Made by a program: the position numbers and the translations under genes. Shown one piece after another: positions 30,112-38,375 of a DNA stretch of 64,000 nt. The stretch comes from CAWAMR01 sp963783095 (GTDB taxonomy: Bacteria > Planctomycetota > Planctomycetia > Gemmatales > Gemmataceae). The notes under the pieces are model-generated. The model had not been told where the DNA came from. It saw only the letters and a program-made list of their open reading frames with translations, and did no database searches. The first letter of the stretch is position 1, and the number at the start of each line of letters is the position of its first letter. The stretch lies in assembly GCA_963783095.1 (NCBI GenBank), contig CAWAMR010000013.1, positions 310,001 to 374,000 on the forward strand, given 5' to 3'.

Positions 30112-30384
30112 ATGTTCTTAGCACTTCTCTATAAAAGCAATGGACAACTTTCGGCAGCGGCTCCCGCTTGCGACCAACAACCCCTCGGCAAGCGATTTTG
30201 GAGGGAGATCTATCCCGAGAAAGTAAACCTCAGTGGCAGTGAAACAGCGGTTGTGAACATTGAGGATCCATCGCTGGTGGAACGCCTGCTCGAGATGGAT
30301 TTCCGAGATGGAAATGAAGCTGCCGAAATGGTGGAGGCTTATTTTGCAGCTGCTCCGGACCAGCCTGTGTTTGTGCGTGGATAG
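30112..30384 (+). CDS. Small hypothetical protein
   Basis: 90-residue soluble protein (FLALLYKSNGQLSAAAPACD, then NEAAEMVEAYFAAAPDQPVF), acidic in its second half. A perfect AAGGAG at 30101-30106 sits 5 bases before ATG 30112, which makes expression likely. It is divergent from the ligase operon and shares its intergenic region. Unrecognised. Confidence 0.6.
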   Translation: MFLALLYKSNGQLSAAAPACDQQPLGKRFWREIYPEKVNLSGSETAVVNIEDPSLVERLLEMDFRDGNEAAEMVEAYFAAAPDQPVFVRG

Positions 30385-30405
30385 AGCGTCTTCAAAGTGG
30401 TGTCG

Positions 30406-31128
30406 CTACGCGACAGAATGCCAATCGTGCCCGCAGCAAAAGCACTGTTTGGCTTGGCGAGTTCGCAAGCGCGCAGAGCACTTTCGGCAACGGGGGTTGG
30501 GCCAGGACAAGCGAACCGTTTCCTCTATTAACAGAAAGACCGGAAGGGCAGCGATACCGAATCCACCATATTTCAGAATACTGAGCTCGAACCACCAGCC
30601 AGCTAATCCAAGGCTGACAAAAACGAGGATAAAACCGAGGAAACAACCAAGGACTTTAAACTTCAATCGCCAAGGTACCCAGTCAGAGCGCTGCCATTGG
30701 GGCGTGACCGTTTCGTCGTCAGAGCGCTGCCTTCGGGTCGTCGCCGTTACGTCGAGTGGGACTCCGCAGTGCTGACAGGTTGGCATCAATGGCACGACCT
30801 TCCGGCACGTCTCGCATCGAAGGCGCGAATTGGGTTCGATGTGCCCGCACATTGGGCATCGGATGTACTTGTGGACAACATGGCATCGAGTGCAGACGTT
30901 GTAGGACATGGCGTCACGACAGATTTCGAAAAAGTAATTCGCTTCTTGGTGCGCCGCTACGACGATTGGATGGATCGTTTTCATTTTACGGTAGCTGCGC
31001 GGATTCGTATCAATTGCTCCTTTCGCAGAGAGGAATTCTTGGCAACTGCGGCAACGGAAGAACTTCGGCCGAAGCGTATCGAAGATGACGACCCAAGCAG
31101 CATCCAACATTTTGCTTAGCTCTTTCAA
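30406..31128 (-). CDS. Zinc-ribbon membrane protein, hypothetical
   Basis: 240 residues with repeated CxxC pairs: CRSC (about 26-29), CTRC, CPMC, CETC, CQHC, then after the membrane part CRKC and CFCC. At least three zinc ribbons are likely. Two membrane helices lie between them (FKVLGCFLGFILVFVSLGLAG and LKYGGFGIAALPVFLLI). The topology suggests cytosolic zinc ribbons on both ends of a helical hairpin. No family name can be given. It is convergent with the small gene at 30112, 21 bp apart. Confidence 0.6.
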   Translation of the reverse strand: MKELSKMLDAAWVVIFDTLRPKFFRCRSCQEFLSAKGAIDTNPRSYRKMKTIHPIVVAAHQEANYFFEICRDAMSYNVCTRCHVVHKYIRCPMCGHIEPNSRLRCETCRKVVPLMPTCQHCGVPLDVTATTRRQRSDDETVTPQWQRSDWVPWRLKFKVLGCFLGFILVFVSLGLAGWWFELSILKYGGFGIAALPVFLLIEETVRLSWPNPRCRKCSARLRTRQAKQCFCCGHDWHSVA

Positions 31129-31199
31129 TCGGGCGCGAAGTCGGCGGACTTTGGGCTCTGCGAAATCAGATCTCTACGAACTCGCATTCGGTCCCAGGG

Positions 31200-31631
31200 T
31201 CAGGTGCTGCGCTTAGCTGGGTGTTTGGTCTTCTTGCCATCGCCGTTCGCAACTGTGGCCGTCAGGTCTTCATACGACCACAAGATTCGTTTGCCGACTG
31301 CGGCAGCGTAACGCATGAGAGTGGCAACAGTTGGGTTATCTTGTTTGCCGTTTTCGAGCCGGCTCACGACGGCGCGGTCAAGGCCCGAGCGCTTCGCCAC
31401 GTCACTTATGGTCAAACCACACTGCTCTCGTTCCGTCTTAAGTGCCTGCAGCGCCTTCTGAATGTCGAAATACATCCCCATGGTCATTACGGTATCCGGA
31501 TCGCATGCCTCGGTGCGAATCAGATCCTCCAGCGCCGGCTTCTCCTTCTGAAGCTGATCGCGAAGGTGTTGCTCACGAATTCGTTCCTCGTCCGTCTTTT
31601 TGCTCGCGCGGAAGATGCGTTGCGCTTTCAT
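31200..31631 (-). CDS. XRE-family helix-turn-helix regulator (antitoxin-like)
   Basis: 143 residues. A charged helical N-terminal part (KKTDEERIREQHLRDQLQ) precedes a Cro/C1-type HTH (REQCGLTISDVAKRSGLDRA, then VSRLENGKQDNPTVATLMRY). The C-terminus is basic. This layout is common in HigA-like antitoxins and autoregulators. It lies 64 bp after the HEPN stop on the same strand, so it may regulate the MNT/HEPN pair. No HigB-type toxin is adjacent. Confidence 0.82.
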   Translation of the reverse strand: MKAQRIFRASKKTDEERIREQHLRDQLQKEKPALEDLIRTEACDPDTVMTMGMYFDIQKALQALKTEREQCGLTISDVAKRSGLDRAVVSRLENGKQDNPTVATLMRYAAAVGKRILWSYEDLTATVANGDGKKTKHPAKRST

Positions 31632-31695
31632 GTCTTCCTCCGTTTCTTTTTGGGGCCGGGCGGCGGCACATCGTAAGCCGTGACTGGCCGCAGCA

Positions 31696-32091
31696 TCAAG
31701 GGGTCATCTGACGCTCGGCCCAACGCAGCACGGCCGCGACGATGCTCACTGCACGGAGATAAGCTCTTTTCGTGATCGGGCTTGCCAGGCTGGGATAGCG
31801 CGTCGCGACGGCAAAGCGCGAGAGTTCCGTCGCCTGCCGAACGTATTTGGGAATCCTTAGGCCATTGCGTTCGAGTATCCCAAGCAGTTCTTCGAGGTCG
31901 TGAATGAATGGGAAACGCTCGCCGCGGTAAATGAACACGGCTTTGATCGCTTTCTCCGCAGCCTGCTGAGCATTGAAGCAAAGATCCTCGAACCACACGT
32001 CCGGGTTTGTGGACTGCGCCAGCGCAAAGTTGCTCTTCGCATGATTGAGCCATTCACGAGGATCGTCCGGCGGCAGACGCCTGCGCGTCAT
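31696..32091 (-). CDS. HEPN domain protein, toxin-like partner of MNT
   Basis: 131-residue all-helical HEPN protein: LNHAKSNFALAQST, DLCFNAQQAAEKAIKAVFIY, the FPFIHDLEELLGIL segment and RFAVATRYPSLASPITKRAY. HEPN/MNT pairs act as toxin-antitoxin systems in which the nucleotidyltransferase modifies or neutralises the HEPN RNase. The catalytic RX4-6H motif is not obvious here; the position is occupied by RYPSLAS, as in several non-RNase HEPN proteins. The start overlaps the MNT gene by 38 bp. Another frame reads on as RPVTAYDVPPPGPKKKRRKT and ends exactly at the XRE start, so an indel near the 3' end is possible. Confidence 0.83.
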   Translation of the reverse strand: MTRRRLPPDDPREWLNHAKSNFALAQSTNPDVWFEDLCFNAQQAAEKAIKAVFIYRGERFPFIHDLEELLGILERNGLRIPKYVRQATELSRFAVATRYPSLASPITKRAYLRAVSIVAAVLRWAERQMTP

Positions 32092-32425
32092 AAATGATTT
32101 TCCCTTCTTTGAGGGCTTGGCAAATGACCAGACAATGCGTGTCGCGATAACGCTCTACCTCTTCCGGAGTGACGACCACGATGTCCACCGCTGCGCCCTT
32201 GCCGATCATTTCACGGTAGATCGCTACGGTAACCCGATCGCGATTGAATTTACCCCCCTTGATGACCAGCAAGTCAAAATCGCTGCCGGATCCCATCGTC
32301 CCGCGTGCCGCCGAACCGAAAAGGATGATCTTCACCGGGTTGGCTGCGCGCACGACTCGCTCGACGACATCCGCGAGTATAGCCGGGTCGGGCTTTCCCC
32401 GCTTCTTTCTCGCCTTTGTCTTCAT
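32054..32425 (-). CDS. MNT-type minimal nucleotidyltransferase (antitoxin)
   Basis: 123 residues. The DNA polymerase beta-like nucleotidyltransferase motif ILFGSAARGTMGSGSDFDLLV (GS...DxD) is intact, with a third acidic residue in VDIVVV. A basic leader (KTKARKKRGK) precedes it. MntA-type proteins AMPylate the HEPN toxin and act as antitoxins. It is the first gene of the MNT-HEPN-XRE group. AGGAAC lies 8 bases before ATG 32425. The 200 bp upstream (32426-32628) hold no gene. Confidence 0.87.
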   Translation of the reverse strand: MKTKARKKRGKPDPAILADVVERVVRAANPVKIILFGSAARGTMGSGSDFDLLVIKGGKFNRDRVTVAIYREMIGKGAAVDIVVVTPEEVERYRDTHCLVICQALKEGKIIYDAQASAAGRSS

Positions 32426-32628
32426 GGCAACTGTTCCTCTGCCCCAGTGCGCTGAGCCGGTGTGATCGGTGCTATTCTTGGGGACGACAACAGGATTTTC
32501 TGGTAGAAAACCCGGTGTGTCAAGTCATCGCCGCACGCCAAGAATAACGCAGGACAAGCAAAAAACGTCCCCGTGGACGGAACGTATATCAACTATTCAC
32601 CATCATATAACGGATCGGCACGGCTTGC

Positions 32629-33159
32629 TCAGTAGTCGATGACCAGGGCGTCGTACGAGCCAACGACGACACCCGCGACAGCCCAATGCCGCACCACCGC
32701 GACAATGTCGGACCGCACCGGCGTCACTGTCGGCGGCGAGCCGAGCGACAGGTTGCGGTTGCGGTAAACGACCTCCGACCCCAGGGCGGCAAACTCTTGC
32801 ACGCATCGCAGAAAATGGTCGGCCCGTTTCTCCGGATTGCGGAGGATGTTGTACGTCAGCCGTACCCCATCGAACGGACCGGGGTGGTGATCTACCACTT
32901 GGCCATCGACTAACGGGAAAAGCCATACCGGCACATCGTCACCTTCGTCAGATAGCGATCGCACCCCAAAGTAGTCGTCCACCTGCTCAAACTGCAACCC
33001 TACCAGTCGGTCGAACCCGAACTTGCCAGTCGGCGGAAAACGTGGGTGAATGTCACCGCAAATGCGGAACAGGTCGCCAAAAGTCGGCCGGGGGTCGGCG
33101 AACACGATGTCGACATGCACACCCTCGTACAACATGTCTTCCGGTAAAGCAACTGCCAT
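32629..33159 (-). CDS. Hypothetical protein
   Basis: 176-residue soluble protein with segments HVDIVFADPRPTFGDLFRIC, FDRLVGLQFEQVDDYFGVRS and RADHFLRCVQEFAALGSEV. GGAGG lies 9 bases before ATG 33159. No family is recognised. The gene is flanked by the MNT/HEPN genes and sixA, all on the minus strand, but the distances (203 and 48 bp) do not prove an operon. Confidence 0.6.
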   Translation of the reverse strand: MAVALPEDMLYEGVHVDIVFADPRPTFGDLFRICGDIHPRFPPTGKFGFDRLVGLQFEQVDDYFGVRSLSDEGDDVPVWLFPLVDGQVVDHHPGPFDGVRLTYNILRNPEKRADHFLRCVQEFAALGSEVVYRNRNLSLGSPPTVTPVRSDIVAVVRHWAVAGVVVGSYDALVIDY

Positions 33160-33207
33160 CGGTACAACCTCCGTGGCCCGAATGCAATGGAATCCGACTC
33201 GCCTTGT

Positions 33208-33714
33208 TCACCCCACCCATTCCGGTGTCACTAACCAAATCAACTCCCCGGAACCTTTTTGGATCATCCCTTCCGTGCGGATCAGGGCGGCCCCGGCTTT
33301 GGCAAACGCGATCCGAACTTGTTTGTTCCCGATCAGCCAGGCACAATATCGGCTCAAGTCCGGCTGGTGGCCAACGATCGCCACCGATTGTTCGTTCAAG
33401 CTATTCAGAAATCGCGCCACTTCCCGGACTCGTCCTCCCGGCGTAAGTTCCTCTCGCGTCAACACCTGTTGCGTGGGAAGCTCCAGAACCCGAGACATTT
33501 CGCTCGCTGTGCTTTGAGCGCGAAGCAGCGGGCTGCTGACAATCAACTCCAAAGACAGCCCTTTCAAACGAAATGCGCCTCCCAGTTTCTGGGCCTGGTG
33601 GATGCCCAGTTCGCTCAAGGGGCGTTCTTCATCGGTGCCGATTCCTTGTGTTCCCGCAGGCAGGGCATCCGCATGTCGGATGAGGTACAAATCCACGCTG
33701 TTTCCTTTCTTCAT
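33208..33714 (-). CDS. sixA: Phosphohistidine phosphatase SixA
   Basis: 168-residue member of the histidine-phosphatase (phosphoglycerate-mutase-like) family. Catalytic LYLIRHADA is near the start (RHA with the nucleophilic histidine), followed by SSPLLRAQSTA and VAIVGHQPDLSRY with the second histidine. The short length matches SixA, which dephosphorylates phosphohistidine on signalling or PTS proteins. Interestingly, ptsI (48361-50109) is in the same window, although not adjacent. ATG 33714 starts just before the family motif. It is divergent from typA, with 126 bp between. Confidence 0.85.
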   Translation of the reverse strand: MKKGNSVDLYLIRHADALPAGTQGIGTDEERPLSELGIHQAQKLGGAFRLKGLSLELIVSSPLLRAQSTASEMSRVLELPTQQVLTREELTPGGRVREVARFLNSLNEQSVAIVGHQPDLSRYCAWLIGNKQVRIAFAKAGAALIRTEGMIQKGSGELIWLVTPEWVG

Positions 33715-33759
33715 CAGATCATCATTGGATCGGACTGTGCCGAGAGCGAACAAAACCTG

Positions 33760-33765
33760 TATAAT
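33760..33765 (+). promoter_or_regulatory. Consensus -10 box upstream of typA
   Basis: TATAAT sits 75 bases before the typA start codon in the sixA/typA intergenic region. No well-spaced -35 box is visible (TTGGAT at 33726 is too far). An AGGA lies about 8 bases before ATG 33841. The call rests mainly on the perfect hexamer and position. Confidence 0.4.
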
Positions 33766-33840
33766 ATCTGTCTCTCCTTGTATGAAATGCAAGCAAGAAT
33801 TTTTGTTTTGCTGATTTTTCCTTTGTTCGACAGGATTTCG

Positions 33841-35660
33841 ATGCGGCGTAATGATATTCGCAATGTGGCAATTATTGCCCACGTTGACCACGGCAAGACC
33901 ACTCTGGTCGATCAGATTCTGCGGCAATCCGGGTTGTTTCGTGCCAGCGAACTCCAGGGCGACTGCATTCTCGATTCCAACGATCTGGAACGGCAACGAG
34001 GGATCACGATCCTCGCGAAAAACATCGCGTTTCGAATCGGCGACGTGAAAGTGAACCTGATGGATACGCCCGGCCACGCCGATTTCGGCGGAGAAGTGGA
34101 GCGCATTCTTCAGATGGCCGATGGCTGCTTCGTGCTCGTCGATGCCGCGGAAGGCCCGTTACCGCAAACTCGATTCGTCTTGCGAAAAGCCTTTGCACGC
34201 GGTTTGAAACCGATCGTGGTCATCAACAAGATCGATCGTCCCGATGCCCGCATTGCCGAAGTCCACAATGCAATCTTCGATCTGTTCCTCGAACTGGGTG
34301 CCGATGACGACACCATGTCGTTCCCGCTCATCTATGCTTCAGGTCGCCAGGGAGTCGCCACCACCGATCTGGCGGTTCCGCCCAAGGATCTTCACCCGCT
34401 CTACGATGCGATTCTCGCGAGCGTTCCCGCTCCGCTCGGCGATGTGAACGGCACCCTTCAGATGCAGGTCGTGTCGCTGGAATACAGCGACTTCGTCGGA
34501 CGCATCGCCGTAGGTAAGATTCATCGCGGGAAAATTCGCAAGAATCAGCGCATCGCTTTGATGAAGGTCGATGGTAAGCGAATTGATGACACCGTGGTTC
34601 AGGTACTTGAGTTCGATCGACTGGGCAAGAAAGAAGTGGATGAACTCCAGGCCGGGGACATCTGCGCCATCGTGGGCATCGACGATGCCAATATCGGCGA
34701 CACGATCGCCGACTTCGATAAACCCGAAGCACTGCCGCCGATTCCAATCGATGAGCCGACCCTGGACATGGTTTTCCGGATCAACGATTCACCATTCGCC
34801 GGTACGGATGGCAAACCTCTGACCAACCGCGAATTGCGGGATCGCCTGAATCGGGAACTGCAATCCAACGTGGCGCTGCGAGTTCGGCAAAACCCGGCAC
34901 GAGCGGATGAGTTCATCGTATCCGGTCGAGGCTTGCTGCACTTGTCGATCTTGTTGGAAAACATCCGCCGGGAAAACTCGGAACTTTCGGTCGGCAAACC
35001 GCAAGTCATCTTCAAGGAAGTCAACGGCGTCAAAATGGAGCCTGTCGAATATCTGGTCGTCGATGTCCCATCGGCTCAGGTTGGTCCGGTGATGTCACTC
35101 GTCCTCGAACGGCAAGCCCAATGCCTGAAGATGGAGTCCGGCACCGAATTGACCCACCTGGAATTTACGATCCCGCGCGCGGGTTGATCGGCCTGCGTAC
35201 GCGCATGATGACGGCGACAAGCGGACTGGCGATCATGCACCATAATTTCCACGAGTATCAGCCGGTTAAATCGGCACTGCCGGGGCGAGCCAACGGCGTC
35301 ATGATCTCCACCGAAACGGCCAAGGCGACGGGTTTTGCCATCGGCAATCTTCAGGAGCGCGGCATCATGTTCGTCGGGCCGATGGACCCGATTTACGAGG
35401 GCCAAATCGTCGGCGAACATTGCCGCGAGAATGATTTACCGGTGAATGTCTGTCGGGAAAAGGCGCTTACCAACATGCGGTCGGCCACGTCGGAAATCAA
35501 AACGGTACTCAAGCCGCCGCTGAAGTTTTCGCTGGAGACAGCGCTGGAATACATCGAAGACGATGAGTTGGTGGAACTGACACCGACATCGATACGCTTA
35601 CGGAAGAGCCTTCTTAAAGAAGCCGAACGGAAAAGAGCTGGGCGACATAGTGGAGATTGA
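33841..35660 (+). CDS. typA: GTP-binding protein TypA/BipA, frameshifted
   Basis: About 606-residue translational GTPase that binds ribosomes and supports ribosome assembly and stress adaptation. G motifs are AHVDHGKTT (residues 13-21), RGIT, DTPGHADFGGEVER and NKIDRPDAR. Domain II, the EF-G III/V-like domains and the TypA-specific C-terminus (RGLIGLRTRMMTATSG, then EYIEDDELVELTPTSIRLRK) follow. A single frame change near 35180, at FTIPARG, splits the gene. ATG 33841 starts the canonical MRRNDIRNVAIIAHVDHG; the upstream frame extension lies antisense to sixA and is rejected. Confidence 0.95.
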
Positions 35661-35672
35661 TTAACAATACAA

Positions 35673-35702
35673 CCCTCCGCGATCCGCGGCGGATCGGGAG
35701 GG
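35673..35702. terminator. Bidirectional terminator between typA and LRR gene
   Basis: CCCTCC-GC-GATCCGC / GCGGATC-G-GGAGGG forms a long stem between two convergent stop codons (35660 and 35737). Position and stem strength support termination for both genes; T tracts are weak. Confidence 0.6.
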
Positions 35703-35736
35703 CATTCATTCTCGCTAGAACCGAAACTGTAAAAAC

Positions 35737-37677
35737 CTAAAACTCAACTCCCCCAGTTGAAAATTCCTTGATTTGCAGTTTCGGCAATGCTGTTTGCAGG
35801 GCAGCAGATCCTTGCGAAGTGACCTGACTCCCCACAAAATCGATAAGTTGAAGGTTGCGAAGCTTGGCGAGATTCGCGACACAGTTATCGGTGATGGGGC
35901 AAAAACAAAGGTACAAAACTTCTAGCCCCTCAATGTGCGACAACTCCTCAATGCACGAATCGCCGAATCCCTTTCCACGAAGACTAAGCTTTTTGAGCAT
36001 ACTTACTTTGGCCAGACCCACGCCGTGAAAATTATCGCCCTTTATATCCAACATCAAGAGAGCGGGTAATGAGGACAGGACTGGTATGATGTCATCGCTC
36101 GCATTTTTCGCGGAGATGCTCAGATTTTCCAGATTCGTTAGCCCCTTCAAGGACCTCAAACCCTGGGTGCTGAGATCCCTGCCCGACAGCCGAAGCACTT
36201 TGAGCTGTTTGCATCCTTTCAGGGCATCGAGAAATATCCCTTCGGCCTTCGCTGGCAAATTGATGTCGTTATACAAAGAGCAACCGATCTTCAATTCCTT
36301 TAGATTCTTCAGGCTGCCGAGAACCGCAATCGCTGCATCATCTGCTTGAGTATTGACCTCGAGCCGCTCAAGATCGACCAGTGTCGCGATCGCTCTCAAA
36401 TCGGCCTCTTGTAGCGAAGGTCTTAAGGTGAGATCGCGGAGTTGTTTTAGATCGTTGAGTTCGTCCAGGCCTTGCCCGACTCGTCTGAAGGGGACTACTC
36501 GGAGAATCTTCAGGTTGGCAATTGCTCTGACCCCTTCGATATTCCCGGAGTTTCCAGTTATCGTGAGTTCTTCCAGTTTGGGACAGGCTGCCAGGGAAGC
36601 GTAGCCGGCGCTCGAAACCTTTACACCGTTAATCTTGACCGAGCGCAACGCCGGTAGGCTCTTCCATTCGGCAATAACATCATCGGTGAGTTCTGGTTCA
36701 TCGACGGCGATCAATTCGAGTTTTGGGAGTTGTTTGAGTTGTTTCAGTTCCGACATAGAAACGTACTGTGTTCGAAAACTGATTCGCGTAAGCGCAGGAA
36801 GACTTTTGAGCTTCGCCACCGTTCCATCATTCACTTTTGAGGACCGGATTTCCAGTTCGGCAAGGTGCGGCAATTCGGTAAACAACTGGATGGCTTCGTC
36901 AGTGAAGGGTAAGTTAGTGAGCCCGAGCTTTTTTACTGGAGCATTTGGTTTGTTGCTATCCTCGGAAATGTTGTAGAACCCGAGCTTTCGAAGTTTCCCC
37001 ATCGCGGCGGCCTCACCGCCGGGTTGCCCGACGGGTGGCTGAAATGGAACCCCTGGATTGACTTGTTTGCTGGAAGGGATTCCTCCTGGTTGTTTTTGGG
37101 TGAGCGAGTTGCGAGACGGGCCTTTAACAACTTGTTTCTCGGATGGTTTGTCATCCGATTCTGTGGAATTTTTTCGGTAAAGCTTATACCCGAAAATGCC
37201 TGCGGTTCCGAGTAGCACCGTAAGTACGCTGACACGCACCCAGATGTTTTTTTTCAACGTGGCGAAGGTTCCCATCTCCGCCTCGTCTTCCTCATCGCGT
37301 TTTTTGCGTTTTTTCGGATTCTTTTTTTCCGATGTCTGGGAGCGATCGTTTTTCCGCGGTTGCGGATCATCATCTTCATCTTCATCATCTTCTTCCTCGA
37401 CGATTTTCCGTTTCTCGATTTTCTTCGAGTTGGTCGTCGGGGCGTTGGTCGATGCAGAAGGTTTCTTTTTCGGTGGAGCAGGCTTGTCCTCTTCCTCTAC
37501 AACTTCAAAGCCCTCATCCTCAACCAGATCGGACTCATCGATTGATTCCTGAGGCGAGGGAACTTTGAACTTGGCTTTACATTTGGGGCAAGTAATCGCC
37601 TGTCCCTCTGGGATTCCCGCTTTTGAGTTCAGGGTCGCATGACATTTTCCGCATTCGATCCGATAAACACGAGCCAT
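35737..37677 (-). CDS. Zinc-ribbon / transmembrane / leucine-rich repeat protein
   Basis: 646 residues, intact. Residues 5-40 form an MJ0042-like zinc ribbon (CGKC ... CPKCKAKFKV). A long acidic/basic low-complexity linker follows (VEEEDKPAPPKKK, EEEDDEDEDDD), then a membrane helix at about 153-173 (VSVLTVLLGTAGIFGYKLY). The rest is a leucine-rich-repeat domain from about 225 to the end, with 15 or so repeats of the LKxLxxLxLxxN type (LPHLAELEIRSSKV, LTNLENLSISAKNASD). The LRR part should be outside the cytoplasm, probably for protein binding. This zinc-ribbon/linker/helix start recurs in planctomycete proteins. The exact role is unknown. Confidence 0.85.
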   Translation of the reverse strand: MARVYRIECGKCHATLNSKAGIPEGQAITCPKCKAKFKVPSPQESIDESDLVEDEGFEVVEEEDKPAPPKKKPSASTNAPTTNSKKIEKRKIVEEEDDEDEDDDPQPRKNDRSQTSEKKNPKKRKKRDEEDEAEMGTFATLKKNIWVRVSVLTVLLGTAGIFGYKLYRKNSTESDDKPSEKQVVKGPSRNSLTQKQPGGIPSSKQVNPGVPFQPPVGQPGGEAAAMGKLRKLGFYNISEDSNKPNAPVKKLGLTNLPFTDEAIQLFTELPHLAELEIRSSKVNDGTVAKLKSLPALTRISFRTQYVSMSELKQLKQLPKLELIAVDEPELTDDVIAEWKSLPALRSVKINGVKVSSAGYASLAACPKLEELTITGNSGNIEGVRAIANLKILRVVPFRRVGQGLDELNDLKQLRDLTLRPSLQEADLRAIATLVDLERLEVNTQADDAAIAVLGSLKNLKELKIGCSLYNDINLPAKAEGIFLDALKGCKQLKVLRLSGRDLSTQGLRSLKGLTNLENLSISAKNASDDIIPVLSSLPALLMLDIKGDNFHGVGLAKVSMLKKLSLRGKGFGDSCIEELSHIEGLEVLYLCFCPITDNCVANLAKLRNLQLIDFVGSQVTSQGSAALQTALPKLQIKEFSTGGVEF

Positions 37678-37756
37678 CGAAGTACTCTAGGAGGTTTGAG
37701 TTTTGGAAATCCAAAATGTGTGCACTACTTACTGGGGATCTCAAGCCCCATCAATT

Positions 37757-38035
37757 CTACTTACTTTCACTCTCAATCGTACCGTCAATCCGTTGATAAT
37801 CAACCGCAACCACTTTTGTCACTAGACTTGGTGTAACCACTTTCTCTGGGGGGTCGTAGCGGCGGCTTCCAGCATCCAGCCGCCGAGAGGTTGCAGACGG
37901 CGGCAGGATGCCGCCGTCTACGACGGTATCCCCCAGAGAAAATGGTTACACCCCTAGACTTTGATCCGCCGCTGCCATCCAAAGCGCGATCAACTCGTCC
38001 TCCACCGGCAACGCCCACTCGACCTAATACTTCAT
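37757..38035 (-). pseudogene. RelE/ParE-like toxin gene interrupted by hairpin element
   Basis: The ATG at 38035 overlaps the antitoxin stop (ATGA). The frame reads MKY, a TAG, then VEWALPVEDELIALWMAAAD and QSL, and is cut by a 124-bp hairpin element (37830-37953). If one copy of the 8-bp duplication and the element are removed, the frame continues VTKVVAVDYQRIDGTIESE to a TAG at 37757. The VEW...EDELxALWxxAAD pattern is typical of RelE/ParE-type toxins. The total is shorter than the usual 90-100 residues, so the 3' part is also decayed. Confidence 0.6.
37830..37953. mobile_element. 124-bp hairpin (MITE-like) insertion with 8-bp target duplication
   Basis: Ends are GGTGTAACCACTTTCTCTGG and, reversed, GGGTGTAACCATTTTCTCTG: near-perfect 22-24-bp terminal inverted repeats. 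Inner inverted segments (TCGTAGCGGCGGC / GCCGCCGTCTACGA) add to the stem. Both sides carry CTAGACTT (37822-37829 and 37954-37961), a clean 8-bp target-site duplication. Removing the element restores a reading frame. It has no coding capacity, so a transposase must act in trans. Confidence 0.8.
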
Positions 38036-38274
38036 GACCGCCCGCTTTCGAATCTCTTCATGATCTCGGACAACGGCTTACCCGATCGATGCTGTTGGCG
38101 TCGGCGCTCGATTTCTTCATCCGAGATGGGCGGTACATATCCTGGGGGCGGCATTCCAAATGGCTCAGTTTGAAACGTCCCTATAACAATGCCCGAAGGG
38201 TCGAGAAGTTTTATCTCACCATTCGACCGAATTAATTCGGCGAGGAGGACGGGATCGGTTATGGTGATTGACAT
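38032..38274 (-). CDS. Antitoxin-like small protein
   Basis: 80 residues: an N-terminal strand region (SITITDPVLLAELIRSNGEI, KLLDPSGIVIGTF), a proline-rich middle (GMPPPGYVPP) and a basic helical C-terminus (SDEEIERRRQQHRSGKPLSEIMKRF). This is a common form of planctomycete/cyanobacterial antitoxins paired with RelE/ParE-like toxins. The stop overlaps the start of the interrupted toxin by 4 bases. AGGAGC precedes the ATG. It may persist because its toxin is dead, or may now act as an orphan regulator. Confidence 0.65.
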   Translation of the reverse strand: MSITITDPVLLAELIRSNGEIKLLDPSGIVIGTFQTEPFGMPPPGYVPPISDEEIERRRQQHRSGKPLSEIMKRFESGRS

Positions 38275-38375
38275 GTTGCTCCTTCAGTGACTCCATCCGG
38301 TCTACAATTATTTAGAACTGCCTTTCACCATTATCCTACCACACTATCAGCTGACAATCGACAATATCCATGTCG

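Noticed and set aside
33259..33840. N-terminal extension of TypA
   Set aside because: It would lie antisense to sixA, and the canonical TypA start is at 33841.
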